From Adenophora triphylla var. japonica (Eukaryota > Streptophyta > Magnoliopsida > Asterales > Campanulaceae), in contig JAFEMH010000077.1 of assembly GCA_022495995.1 (NCBI GenBank), positions 806,001 to 870,000 of the forward strand: DNA of 64,000 bases, written 5' to 3'. Shown here piece by piece: positions 11,617 through 23,222 of the stretch (its first letter is position 1; every line of letters starts with the position of its first letter). The position numbers and the translations under genes were made by a program. The notes beneath the pieces were generated by a model. It did not search any database and was not told the DNA's origin. It saw only the letters and a program-made list of their open reading frames with translations.

Positions 11617-13360
11617 GTGAAAAGGGCCGAGTTCACCTCAGTTGGAAGACACCATATTTATGAAAAACGGAGTCGCCACGCAATTTTGATTTATCCTCAA
11701 AACTTTGAAAAAAAGGAAAAGGGTTCGGAGGTTAAGTTACTCCTTGGGAAGAACGTTTGGCATTCACCCAAGGAGCCTTTCAAAAGCAAGTCTTCCAAGG
11801 TCCAAAATTTGTGCTTGTTTGTGTGCGTGTGTGATCTGAGAAAAGAGAAAAGATGTGCCAAGTTTATTATCCGAACGTAAGAACCATTTTAAGAAGGTTT
11901 TAGTTCGGGATACCTTGGACTTTATTGTTTTCGGAATTTTGATCCCATACTCACTTTGAACTTATGATCATCATTACAGGACCTATCTACCCTCCCATTG
12001 GATTAATCAACCAACATAGGTGTAGGAGCCTTGATATGTCTTAATCTAACTTTCCTTGGGGATTTTAGTCAAATGTGATCGAAAAAATTGTTTTTAAGTC
12101 CAAGAATGAGACTTTTTAGAAAAAGATGAATCTTTGTCCATAAATCCTACATCTTGAGACAATGATTGTTAATAGGGACATTTTGTGTTTGTCTCAAGTG
12201 ATTATCGGAGATTTTGGGACCAAGACTCATTGATTTCTCAAGGGACAAAGATTATGGCATTTTTGTAATGGGATTGACGTAAAGATGGAGTCTTTACACC
12301 AATCCTCATTATGGAATGCTCAAGAACCATGGGACTAGGGGAATGGGATATAAAGATTCGATCTTTATGTTTATCTATGTCTTTGATGCCTTAGTAGGCT
12401 TTTAGACAATCCTTAGAGAAAGATTCCAACTTTAGGGATATGGGGAGAAACAATATTAACATAAAGATTGCATTTTTAATATGGAAATACAAGGAGTATC
12501 ATTAATCTAAGAACATAATGTAAAAGGATGATCTTCATGGCTTCTCCTATGTCCTTAATACCTCATTAGGTGGACAATCCTTGGAAAAACTTAGATCAAG
12601 GGAAGGGGATGACATATAGTAAGTAAAGATTGCATTTTTATACATAAATGTAAAGGGGGATCACATCCTCATTTGGTAGATCATCCCTAGAACAAGCCAC
12701 TTATGGAATCTTGTTCATCATAGGGAGAGGATCTCCATTGAATCATTTGTGTAGGGGAGTGGAAAATATAGAGTTATATTGCTAATGATTAAAGCTTTAT
12801 GACATAAATAAAGATAAACAACAAGTAATAATGAAATAAGAGTATATAGGATTGTATTAAGGGTGAGGGAAGGAGAGATTACCAATATTGGTTTTTCTCT
12901 ATCTTCCAAGGGAGGTTTTCCTAGGCAATATCTATTAGGAATAGATTAGGGTAGGATTAGTGTATGAGAGAGAGTGATTTTATGTGTTTTTGGAAACTGG
13001 AATTCGAGTTGTGATTTCTGCAGAGTAACCCCTCAAAATTATTATTTTTTTTTTGAAAAGATGAGGCCTCTATTTATAGGCTTCTGGTGTGCTTCTTAAA
13101 AGGCCGCTCAGCATGACCATGCGGCAAAATAAGCCTTCCGGCGCCTTATCCTGTCGCGTCAGCTTGTTTCTGGAAACATGCAAGGGCAGGTTGGAAGCTT
13201 CTTTCCAGCGAGGTCCTATCCTGAATTCTTATTCTTGATAGGTCCTTCCTTGCTCGAAAAGTCTTGAAAAGTTCCCGAATTGCCCCTAAACTTTATGAAA
13301 GTTTGGGGAATTGCTAGGAAACTTTAATTGGAAGGCATGAGCCAGATTTGGGTACTTACA
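11617..13360 (-). repeat. Tat-A LTR
   Basis: On the minus strand it starts TGTAAGTACCCAAATC (at 13360), close to the start of the Tat-B LTR (TGTAAGGACCCAAATTC). A TATA box lies at 13071-13080, followed by imperfect repeats of roughly 100-160 bp around the words AAAGATTG and ATCCTTAGA (12250-12700). The 3' end is placed near 11617 by comparison with the spacing after the GGCGAC word in Tat-B; a primer site is not recognisable there. Confidence 0.7.
13071..13080 (-). promoter_or_regulatory. TATA box of Tat-A LTR
   Basis: Minus strand CCTATAAATA, about 280 bp into the LTR, a normal promoter position. Confidence 0.6.
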
Positions 13361-13747
13361 GTCATCCTTGATTAAGTTGAAAGTACCATTTGACTGGGGG
13401 ATAGTTGTTATACCTTGCTCATTCAGAAGCTGTACCATGAAATTCTGCTGATCTTCTTTCTGTTTCTTGTGAACCTCATAGGCCCGGATGGCTTCTTCCA
13501 GTGTCATGTCATTTACCGGTGGCGGGGTTCCGTTCCCGTCACGATTTCTCGGCGAATCTAACATCTCTGAGAGTCTAACTGTAGGAACTGAGGAAACTGT
13601 GGAACTATCTAATGCTTCTGTAACTGTAATGCTGAAGAGACGATGACCCGAGATTCTGAACCACTCTTTGTTCGCTGCAGGGAACGAAAGGTAGGGCTTA
13701 GGTTTTAGAAGGGGTATTTGGCTCAAGGATTTGGGCTTGTGCAACAT
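13361..13747 (-). pseudogene. Tat-B gag N-terminus, interrupted by Tat-A
   Basis: ORF beginning at 13747 with a Ser/Pro-rich head and a helical segment (LEEAIRAYEVHKKQKEDQQN). It lies about 1.1 kb after the Tat-B primer site, the expected place for gag. At 13361 the frame runs into the start of the Tat-A LTR, so residues after about 129 are foreign. It is read as the first part of a gag protein cut by a nested insertion; this assignment rests on position and helical composition, not on a clear gag motif. Confidence 0.5.
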
Positions 13748-14871
13748 GCAGTTATCTCTTAAGTTTACTTAAAATGCATTTTCTCAGAGACCTAATTGGT
13801 TGGAAAAGATTGCTCTTCTTTTTCGCAACTACTTTAGGTCTTAATTCAGTGGATCCCGACACTACGTCTATAGACCCCTCTTTTTTCACCTGTAAATCGT
13901 CTTCCCGGGACGGACAATCCCGAGCGAGGGTCCTATAGGGCAAGCGGATTCCAACGACAAAAGGAAAAGTGAACTTAAGGCTAGCCGGTCATGTAAACTT
14001 TCAACGCATATGCCATAAGGGTTACGGTCCAAGTCAACATCCTCGAGTTAAGGAAGAAATCGTGCCAAAATTTTGGCATGACCTCTCTCGCTTTCGCGAG
14101 GGGCCTTAGCTTTTGGCGTTGGCCAAGTTGTGGCTGGTATGATTCATACGTTGAGGGTTTGATGACACTGCGTCACATTGAACCTTCGGGTATGTTTTTA
14201 ACACGGTTTTTGAGTCAAAGTCAAAGCCAAAAGCTAAGAATCCGGGTCGAGAAACGACCTTTGATCTCAACTTTTAAGTTTTGACTTGTGAGGGAGATCG
14301 GTGTAAAAAACATACACTTAGGCTTTATGACACCAACTAAGCCAAAAAACCAACCTAGGTCTTGGACGAAGTGTGACACAAAGAGTGCATGGTTACACGG
14401 GCTAGGATGGACTGTTTGGGATGACCCCGTGTGCACGAAAGAGGCATAGGAAGGCCAATCAAGCTGCAACTGAATGGTCACCCCGGGTTAAGGGTTGCAG
14501 TGTGCAGTGTACATGGTAACGGTGCACGTAGTGTGCGGTCACTAAATTTTTTTTCTGAGTAAAACAGAAATTTTCAGAATGTGTTTTAAAGAATTTATGA
14601 GCATTTCAAAATATTGCTCGAAAACCAATTTATGAACGAACATGCATGAATATGTTATGATTTCAAAAGAGAAGAAAACAACACTTTTTTTTTGAAAACA
14701 GTCAAATGTTTTGAAAATCGGAGCTGTTTAAAATTTCCTTTTGAAAAGAAAAAACAAGTAACTCGTAATAGCAAGAAAACACACACGAGCGAAAACGAGG
14801 AAGGGTAAAAGAAAGTTTGACCTGCAAAAATGCTTTTTAAAACGAAGGTAGTTTTGAAAAAAACATGTTAA
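13748..14871 (-). other. Tat-B 5' untranslated leader
   Basis: About 1.1 kb between primer site and gag with no good coding signal. Long leaders are normal in Tat elements. Contains A- and T-rich stretches (14545-14860) and a short, unsupported ORF at 13943-13752. Confidence 0.5.
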
Positions 14872-14889
14872 TACCCAGCGGAATCGCCA
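14872..14889 (-). other. primer-binding site, Arg-tRNA type (Tat-B)
   Basis: On the minus strand TGGCGATTCCGCTGGGTA, two bases after the LTR terminal CA. It resembles the tRNA-Arg-derived site reported for Ogre/Tat elements (TGGCGACTCC core), with a few changes. Confidence 0.75.
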
Positions 14890-15224
14890 ACTGAAATTAG
14901 TCGGATCGCGCGATCGGCGAGCGGTTTTGATTTCACGGAAAAAGAGGGTCGCCATGCCATTTTGATTATGAGCCAAAACTTTGAAAAAGGCCGTTTGAAA
15001 AGGGATCGTTTTGACTAGGAGCCAAAAACTTAGGAAAAGGCTTTTGAAAGGGGATCGTTATTATTAGGAGCAAAAACATAGGATAAGGCTTTTTGAACAG
15101 AGATTGTTAGGTTCGGAGGTCACGCTACGTTTCGGGAAGAGGAAAATCTGAGATCACCCGAAACGCCTCGTATTGACGAGTCTTTCTACCTTCCTCGAAA
15201 ATTGTGCGTGTGTGTGTGTGTTTT

Positions 15225-15742
15225 ACTTTTGAAAATGAGTTTGAGTGACAAACTTTTGTTTTGAAAAGGGTGTTTGAATGGCAAACTTTGATTTGAAAGG
15301 GATTTTGAATAACAAAAATAGATTTTGGAGAGGAGTTTGAATAACAAACTTAGATTTTGGAAAGGAGTATGAATGACAAACTTAGATTTTGAAAAGGAGT
15401 TTGAATAGCAAACTTTGATTTGAAAGGGAATTTGAATAACAAACTTAGATTTTGGAGAGGAGTTTGAATAACAAACTTAGATTTTGGAAAGGAGTTTGAA
15501 TAACAAACTTTGATTTGAAAGGTAGTTTGAATAACAAACTTAGATTTTGGAGAGAAGTTTGAATAAGAAACTTAGATTTTGGAAAGGAGTTTGAATAACA
15601 AACTTAGATTTTGAAGAGGAGTTTGAATAACAAACTTTGATTTTGAAAAGGAGTTTGAATAACAAACTTAGATTTTGAAAAGGAGTTTGAATAACAAACT
15701 TTGATTTTGGAGAGGAGTTTGAATAACAAACTTATATTTTGA
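15225..15742. repeat. 31-33-bp tandem repeat in Tat-B LTR
   Basis: About 16 degenerate copies built on GAATAACAAACTTAGATTTT followed by a G/A-rich part (GGAAAGGAGTTT). Copies differ by point changes and 1-bp indels. Confidence 0.9.
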
Positions 15743-15867
15743 ATCGGGCATTATGACGTTACCCTCTTTTGATAAAACGACGAGAAGGAAAGATTTTGAT
15801 TTTGATCAGGCATTATGACGTTACCCTCTTTTGGATAAAATTGATAGTAAAGAAAAGACGATCGACA

Positions 15868-16098
15868 AGTCAATTTCTTGACTCGGATATTAAAAGTAAA
15901 TACGATCAACAAACCAAACGGTTTGGACGGTAAGTGACAGTATTGAAATAGCAATATCAACGAACCAAACAGTTCGGACGGTAAAAGGTGCGATCAACGA
16001 ACCAAACGGTTCGGACGATAAAGAGCGTTATGTAAATGACAATATCAACGAACCAAACGGTTCGGACGGTAAAGACAATCAACGAGTCAAACAACTCG
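15868..16098. repeat. six hairpin repeats in Tat-B LTR
   Basis: Six short inverted repeats: 15868-15883 (AGTCAA/TTGACT), 15910-15925 (CAAACC/GGTTTG), 15961-15976 (one mismatch), 15998-16013 and 16049-16064 (CGAACC/GGTTCG, loop AAAC) and 16083-16098 (CGAGT/ACTCG). Stem sequence changes but pairing is kept in five of six. Confidence 0.75.
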
Positions 16099-16562
16099 GA
16101 CGATAAATGACGTAATAGATAAGTTTATGAAAAATGGGTCAAGATCTCCGTTTTAACCCTAAATCAATCTTCTCAAAGGAGAAAAGTGATAGAGAGAGGA
16201 TCACTTCAAGACCCGTAGACAACGTAGTGTCTACATTTTGAAGATTAGGATCAGACCAGAAATAGCGTAAAATGCGTAAAAAGGGAGAAACGGAAGATTT
16301 GAGAATAAGAGTTTTACCAATGGCTAGGTGTTAACTCTGTCTCTCTAGGAAACATGTTTGAAAAGTGTTTAAAGAGGAGAGAAATTCTGCTCTCACGTAG
16401 GTAGAACCTCCCCTAGTTAACTCTCATTAGCACTCGGGTTTTCGTCAATTCAACGGCGTTTCGGCAGCATTTCGGGAGGGTTTTGGGGCTGAGAAGGGGC
16501 TGGAATGTCGAAGGAGGGTTTGAGGTAAGGCAAATTGTTGGTAAAAATGAAGGAGGAGGCTG

Positions 16563-16572
16563 CTATTTATAG
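16563..16572 (-). promoter_or_regulatory. TATA box of Tat-B LTR
   Basis: Minus strand CTATAAATAG, about 465 bp into the LTR. The hairpin array lies about 470 bp and more downstream, inside the transcript. Confidence 0.6.
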
Positions 16573-18099
16573 GAAATTTCAAGGTGCAAAACAGGCCGGC
16601 TGGCCGGTCCTTCAAGTTTGAGGGCTTTTTGGGTATTTGAAAATATGCTGAGACTATTGGGCGATCCTGCAAAACAGGCCAGCCGGCCAGTCCTTCAGTT
16701 TGAGGGTATTTTGGTCTTTTCCAGCCTTGGATTGGATTGATTTGACTCAAGGGCTTGTGCATGCGTGCCATGTGTCCTGCTTAGTCACTAAGTAAGGACA
16801 TTTTGCTCCGTCGGGTCAGGTTTTGACTGCTTTTTAAATAACTGTCCGAATAAATGTCGAAACAGCCCCGGAAAGTACCGAAAATTGCGTATTTTTGGAA
16901 AAGTGATATTTTCCCGTATTTAAACGTGTGTTTAATACACTTTGATTTTGAATGCTCGGGGTAGTCCTTGAAAGTCTCGTTAACTTGGCAAGTGTGAGTT
17001 AATGGATTATAACAATCCGAATTTGGGTCCTTACACTTACGCCTTTTCAGGGCGCTCCCTTAAATATGATATATCATGATAATCAGACTACTTCCTCAAG
17101 TAGCATATAAGTGTCTAAGTCCCTTTTCAATAAGGCCAGACAATTTCTAATGAAGTCCTTTTCAATGGGACTATTCCTGCTAAGTCATTTCAATCAGACA
17201 AAGCTAACTACATCATGTTCAATTAGATATAGAAATTTCCACATATAATGTTCATATGTACAAGAACACATTAACAAATCCAATTATCATGGATACCCAT
17301 TGAACAACGCACATCAAGGGTAAGATATTCCAAAGGAAGTTCATATTAAAAGAATATTTAGAAAATCACTACCGGCCACATTGGTAGTATATACTTTTAC
17401 AAAACCATGGAATCCTATCACAAGGATGAATACTTTCAAGTACTAAAGAACGTAATCCCTTACCTTAGGTTGCTTGAACTTCCTTGCAATACTAATCGTC
17501 GCACGAATCTACAATCATACAAAACGAATCTTAGGTACAAGTAACCTCTATTTACTTAAGTACCAAAACCTCTTTTAATCCATCTTATTAACCTATGAGT
17601 TAATCTTTTTTAACTCCTTCTAAGGTTAACTAACCCCCATAAGGTTTACCAAACTATCCCTAGGGTTTTCTATATTCAATTCCCATTAATACTCTCTCTA
17701 TTTCACTTTACACACATTATTTACACCTTTTCTTGCACACACAAACACACACAAACACATACACTAAACCCTAACACACACACACACACATGCCGCCACA
17801 CACACACACGGCATACACACATACATGCACGCGCACACACACTGCACACACACATACACACTGCACACACACATCACACACACGCACACATCACACATAC
17901 GGTACACACACACCCTAACCCAAACCCTAACACAGACAGCCGCCACACACATACACGGCCGCCACACACACAAAACACGCACAAAACCCTAATCTCTTTT
18001 CAAAACCCTAGCATGGAATATTTAGTTCAAAACCATTTAATTACCAAGCCCAAACCCTAATCCCTAATCATAACCATTAATGTTAGCACTACTAGAAAC

Positions 18100-18510
18100 T
18101 GACCATTTACCGACGGAAATATCCGTCGATAATTGTCCATTTCCGTCGGTAAATGGTCATTACCGACGGATTTCGTCCGTCAGATTCCGTCGGTAAAAAG
18201 TGGTTGGTAATACCGGCGAACCAATTTCGACGGTAATTTCGGCGGGCTGTCCGTCGGTAAACCAAAATAATCCGCCAGAAACTGTCCGTCGGCAAGGAAG
18301 TACGCCGGCCGATCACCGGAGTGATTGCCGAAGAGTTACCGACGGATATTTTCGTCGGAAATCGTAAGATTTACTGGCGGATCGTTCGTCAGAAATCATA
18401 TAGAATTACCGACGGATTAGGGTCCGTCGGTAATGACAATAAATTACCGGCGACCCGTCCGTCGGTAATGATATTGATATATTTTTTTTTAGTTTACCGA
18501 CGGAAGTTTC
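18100..18510. repeat. CACTA left subterminal repeats
   Basis: At least fifteen copies of TACCGACGG or close variants and their complements (CCGTCGGTAA). Such repeats are the transposase-binding sites in CACTA elements. The matching right cluster is at 23065-23222. Confidence 0.85.
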
Positions 18511-18702
18511 CGTTGGTAATCTGTCCAGATTTAAAAAAAAATTCTGTTTTATTTGTATACCACTTGTAAAAGGCTGTAACCTGTTCAAACAACCTGTTTT
18601 AAACAAATCCCAACAATTACAAACAAACACAAACAACCTGTTTCGCTTGAACATCAAATAAAATACAAGTATCCAACAACAACCATCTAAATCATGTGAA
18701 AC

Positions 18703-18821
18703 AGGAAAGGGGAAAGGGGAAAGGGAAAGGGAAAGGGGAAAGGGGAAAGGGAAAGGGAAAGGGGAAAGGGAAAGGGAAAGGGGAAAGGGGGAAAGGGGAA
18801 AAGGAAAGGGAAAGGGGAGGG
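18703..18821. repeat. (GGGAAA)n purine tract
   Basis: About 120 bp of uninterrupted purines with runs GGGAAA and GGGGAAA on the plus strand, just downstream of the transposase stop. Mirror symmetry and G-runs allow triplex or G-quadruplex structures. Confidence 0.9.
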
Positions 18822-18871
18822 TTTTAAAACTACATATGTTTGTTTGATTACATATCAAATAAAATTCAAGT

Positions 18872-20302
18872 TTAACGACCACGACCATGAGTGCTACCGC
18901 TACCGCTACCGTTACCACCACTTCGCCTAAGGTATTGACTGACTGATGAGGCAGAGGCATTACCGCTATTAGGTTGCTGTGGTTGCAAATTCATGGTGCC
19001 CATGCATTGTTGCATGCGCTGCTCAAACTGGCTTTCCATGCGCTGCTCCAACTGGATTTTCATAAGTTCTTCACGTTCTCGAAGACATTCCCGAAGATAC
19101 ACATCAATGTTTTTGCATGGATTCGAAGGCCCGGGAATGAACAAACTCAAATACATATAAGGATCAGTCATACATAACCACGGGGGAAGATTATACACTG
19201 TGACTATAACAGGCCAACATGAATAAGATTTTGCCCCTAGTCCAAATGGAGAAAACCCATCCGTACATATCCCCAACCTTATATTTCTAGGATCCGCAGC
19301 AAAATCAGGGTAAGTGGCATCAAAATGTTTCCATGATTCACTATCAGAAGGATGAGTCATCACACCCTCTTCACGAGGACACTCTTTGTGCCAACGCATG
19401 GCTTCTGAGCTTTCTTTCAATGCGTAAATTCATTGCAACCTGGGAATTAGCGGCATATAACGCAACTGCGCCTGAGGCAAGTTTTTCTTGTGCTTGGCAC
19501 TACCACGGCGTGGTGGCTTATACCTACTAAGTCCACATATTGAACATGAATTGAGGCCCTCATTTTCCTTATAAAAAAGAATGCACTGATTCTTGCAAGC
19601 ATCAATTTTAACATACCAAAGACCGATCTGCCCCACCAACTTTTTTGTCTCATAAAAATTGTGAACCATATTATTTTCTTCGGGTAGCATCCGTTGTCCC
19701 CATGACATGATACGATCGTAAGTATGCTGGCTCATATTTGTATCAGCTTTGATAGTTAGAAGCTCAGTCACTTGCTCTAACACTGTAGCCTTTGCACCAG
19801 GATAAATTTTCCCATTTGCAAAGTCCATTAAATCTATAAACTTCTTTGCAATAGGATTTGGTGCCTCTGTTGGATTAGGGTTCCAATCAAACTCTGGGCC
19901 AGCCGCATTTCAAACCATATCATCCAAACCCACAGACGAGTCTTCTTCATCAATCAAATGTTCAGGTTCCCTTGGCGGACCACGTGATATAGTAGGATGA
20001 TTGCGAACACTTGTTTCAACCACATAACGCTCCCCGTGCGCTACCCATACCTTGTAACCATCAACAAACCCTGCCTCCAAAACATGTTTCTTTACCCATC
20101 CAACACTCAGATATTTTCTCTTCTTACACTTTTTACAAGGACACCTAATCTTATCATCACGCATGCACTGGGGATGCGCTCTAGCAAACTCCACAAAATG
20201 TTCTAAACCTTCTAAGAATTGAGGTCTGACACCCCTTCTACCGGGATTACTACGATTATCCATCCAACTACGATCTTCTTCAGACATAATTAACTCATGC
20301 AT
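18872..20302 (-). pseudogene. CACTA transposase, chimeric deletion product
   Basis: A single frame of 477 codons from the ATG at 20302, broken by two TGA stops (about 19910 and 19430). Residues 1-90 hold the transposase-associated domain with Cys motif CPCKKCKKR and start MSEEDRSWMDN. The next part has the Transposase_21 start (CGLSRYKPP, PLIPRLQ, then MRWHKE and DPRNIRLGICTDGFSPFG). After FIPGPSNPCKNIDVYL the sequence jumps to a Gln/Glu-rich tail ending GRGR, so most of the catalytic region is missing. It would not be functional. Confidence 0.85.
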
Positions 20303-20954
20303 TTCATAATATATTAACAGTTTAGAAGTAATTAACGCATTACAATTCGCTAAATTTGGATTACAAACTTAAAAGCAACAAGACACTTCATTTAGGTTTA
20401 GAATTGTGGTTGGCTTCTATCGCACACATCTATCACATTTTTTTAAATTATTAATATTTTGAATAATTTTAAATATTAATATTTAATTCTTTGTTGTAAA
20501 GTATATCATTCCCTAGGATGAAAGGACAATTCATGTCCATTAGGTTTAGAATTGGGGTTGGCTTCTATCCCATCCCAAAATACACGATTATATGAATTGC
20601 AAATATCACTTTGTCTACTTGCTTTATAATCGAAAATCAAGAAATTTCGGCAGCATAACCCCATGGTCTCCAAGTGCACGACGTAGACTAGGTCAATCAA
20701 ACACTATCGATTAGAATCGACAGTATGTAATCAACTATGTCTAGTATACACTCAGAGAACAATTGCAATAGGAATGCAACCGAAATATCTCAACTATATC
20801 GACTATTCAATAATGAATTAACACACACATCTATTTTACAATAATGAATTAACACACACATCTATCATATTTTTTAAATTATTATTATTATGAATAATTT
20901 TAAATATTAATTCTTTGTTGTAAAATATATAATTTTACAATGATGAATTAAATT
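20303..20954. other. CACTA non-coding, AT-rich
   Basis: No gene seen upstream of the transposase start. It contains repeated phrases (ATTAACACACACATCTAT at about 20818 and 20848) and AT-rich runs around 20440-20490 and 20880-20930. Confidence 0.5.
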
Positions 20955-21433
20955 AACATTTATAAACAAGATGAGAGTCGTTCTCATCCACAACTATCAA
21001 AACCCTATCTCATCTTAGACCAAGAAAGACAGAGCAAACAAGTTTTCAACTGTTTGAGCAAAGGATTTTCTGTTTAATAAGAAAATTTTCCAGTTTCACT
21101 GTCCTCTTCTCTCTAAGGATCTCAAACATCACAGCCATGTTTGTGACAGTGCCTGTTTTACTCTTCACTGGTGTTATACGGTCACAAGTAAAAACAAGGT
21201 AATAGTATAACACTAGTGAAGAGAAAATAGACACTGTCACAAACATGGATGTGATGTTTGAGATCCTAAGATACAATACGGACAGTAAAACTGGAAAAAC
21301 TCTTATTAAACAGAAAATCCTTTGCTCAAACAGTCGAGAACTTATTTGCTCTATCTTTCTTGGTCAAAGATGGACGGATTTTGATAGCTGTGGATGAGAA
21401 AGGCTCTCATCTTGTTTATATTTTAAGATGTTA
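20955..21433. repeat. foldback element inside CACTA
   Basis: Long inverted repeat. The left arm begins TTAACAT then TATAAACAAGATGAGAG; the right arm ends CTCTCATCTTGTTTATA and, after a short insert, ATGTTAA. Arms of roughly 230 bp match imperfectly around a centre near 21190. No transposase; target duplication not resolved. Confidence 0.82.
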
Positions 21434-22690
21434 ACCACTAACCACAATACCCTATAAGGGTGCCACTAAGAGTTTTCTTCCTAATTTTAGACAATGATTA
21501 GGAGTCTAATTCCTTAACAATACTTCCATCCAAGTTTTCCTAATTTTAGACATTCACCCCCTCCCCCTTTGACTTTACACAAGCCATCTAATAAAAATTA
21601 AGAGTAAACATTTGACTGCTTGATCAAAAAGTTTGATCCTACCTAAGGTGCATCTAGGGTGCCAGGATTGATATCATGCGCTCAAACGTAAGCGACATAC
21701 ATCACTGTCCGCGATGCAGTGAATCGCCCCAAAATAGGATCTAGAACTAGTGAGGCAGTGTGCGGTTGAATATGTTACATTACTGAGACTAAGGCTTTAC
21801 TTGTTTTAATCCCAATCATTGGATTGCCTTGATTAATGGGAGAACGCAATCTATGGTTCCAGATCATCTAACACCTAGCTACAATAGAGAACACAACTAA
21901 AACAAGAAAGAAAAGTTTGATCAATCATGCTACGGAGCTAAAAAGAAAGTGTTCAATTCACTTTAGGAGGTGAGAAAGCCAGGTTCAGTTTTTAGTTTCA
22001 TCAATCATGCCACTGAGCTAAAAAGAAAGAAAGTTTAACCAATTTATATAACTCATATATGAATAGTAAGCTTCAAGCATCAATGAACATCCTAACATCC
22101 TTCGTAATCCTGTGAGCTAGAACAAATATCTCCGAACTGCGTTCTGATATCAGATAGGGCAAGTTGTTCATGTTACTCTCTAGGTTCCTCAAGCCTCACC
22201 ACCTTATTTTCTCATCTATCCTTCCTAATAATCTAATATGCTAATTAGAACATGTTCTAAACACACACAGAAACTAATAAGTACTCTGGTTATTCATATG
22301 TTGCGTCATATCATTTCAGGAATCGTTGTTGCCCCAAAGAAACCTATGCCAAAATTGTTTGGACGATTACCTCTGTGATTTTGTATCATTTTCATATAAA
22401 CTTCTTAGTCAGTTGGCCATCTAGCTTGCGTAGGGTGATTTTTTTTTTGTATGATAATAATTCTAGAAATTAGTTGTTATGTATTGAGTCTATTGATAAG
22501 CATTTGATTATTACACGCATGGGAACATTATGATGTCTAATCTTGTTTTGTTTCTTTGCTTCTATGTTAATTGATTGAATGAGATTCGTAATCAATATTT
22601 TGTAGCTCTATCTGTTTTATGTTTTATGAATTTTGCAGTAGTAGACAGTAGTTAGCAAAAAAGTAGGAAAAAAAATAAAAAAATATTTTG
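21434..22690. other. CACTA internal non-coding sequence
   Basis: No supported ORF. Phrases such as ATCAATCATGCTACGGAGCTAAAAAGAAAG near 21921 recur near 21999, a local degenerate duplication. Confidence 0.5.
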
Positions 22691-22975
22691 CTAAATTGAG
22701 CAAATCAAAACCTGAGAGCGGAACGGCGACGGCGATGAACGGCGATGGCGATGAACGGCGAGCGAGACTGGGATCTGAACGGCGATGAGAGACTGCCTTG
22801 AACGGTGACTAATGAGAGAGAGAGAGAGAGAGATAGAGAGAAAGCGAGTGAGAGAGAGAAATCGAGTGAGAGAGAGAAAGCGATTGAGAGAGAAAACGAT
22901 TGAGAGAGAGAAAGCGAGTGAGAGAGATTACTAATCAGTGAGAGCGTCATGGCGAATGGCGGCGAACGGCGACGG
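22691..22975 (-). other. probable CACTA promoter-proximal region with GA repeats
   Basis: GAGA-rich degenerate repeat (GAGAGAGAAAGCGAGT units, 22812-22935) flanked by GCGACGGCGATGAACGGC repeats. Located between the right subterminal repeats and the leftward transposase gene, where its promoter and 5' UTR would lie. The Ser-Leu-rich minus-strand ORF here is a by-product of the repeat. Confidence 0.45.
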
Positions 22976-23064
22976 CGTTGGTTCAGACCAAGGGGCGACG
23001 ATTTGGGTATTTGATTTGAAGGCGTAAATGGCCGAGGAAGGGGGAGGGTTTTTATTTATAGGGC

Positions 23065-23222
23065 TTTTTACCGACGGACGACGTCTGTCTGTATTACCGA
23101 CGGAATTAAAAGCATTACCGACGGATTAAAGGAAAATTTTTAAAAAAAAATTCCCGGCAAATAAAATTTAAATTCCGTCGGTAAATGGGTTTTTTCCGTC
23201 GGTAAAATTCCGTCGGTAAATG
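23065..23222. repeat. CACTA right subterminal repeats
   Basis: About seven copies of TACCGACGG or its complement, next to the terminal inverted repeat. Pairs with 18100-18510. Confidence 0.85.

Larger units (their letters stand above)
14892..17035 (-). repeat. Tat-B 5' LTR
   Basis: On the minus strand it runs from TGTAAGGACCC (17035) to AATTTCA (14892), 2,144 bp. TATA box at 16563-16572. The transcribed part holds a hairpin array (15868-16098) and a run of 31-33-bp repeats (15225-15742). The next bases on the outer side, CTTAC, are the likely target duplication. It lies against the LTR-derived array at 17051. Confidence 0.82.

Noticed and set aside
11617..11880. Plus-strand ORF in the Tat-A LTR
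   Set aside because: Antisense to the element, no domain, within LTR sequence.
22705..22950. Ser/Leu-rich ORF in CACTA
   Set aside because: Translation of a GA repeat; no domain.
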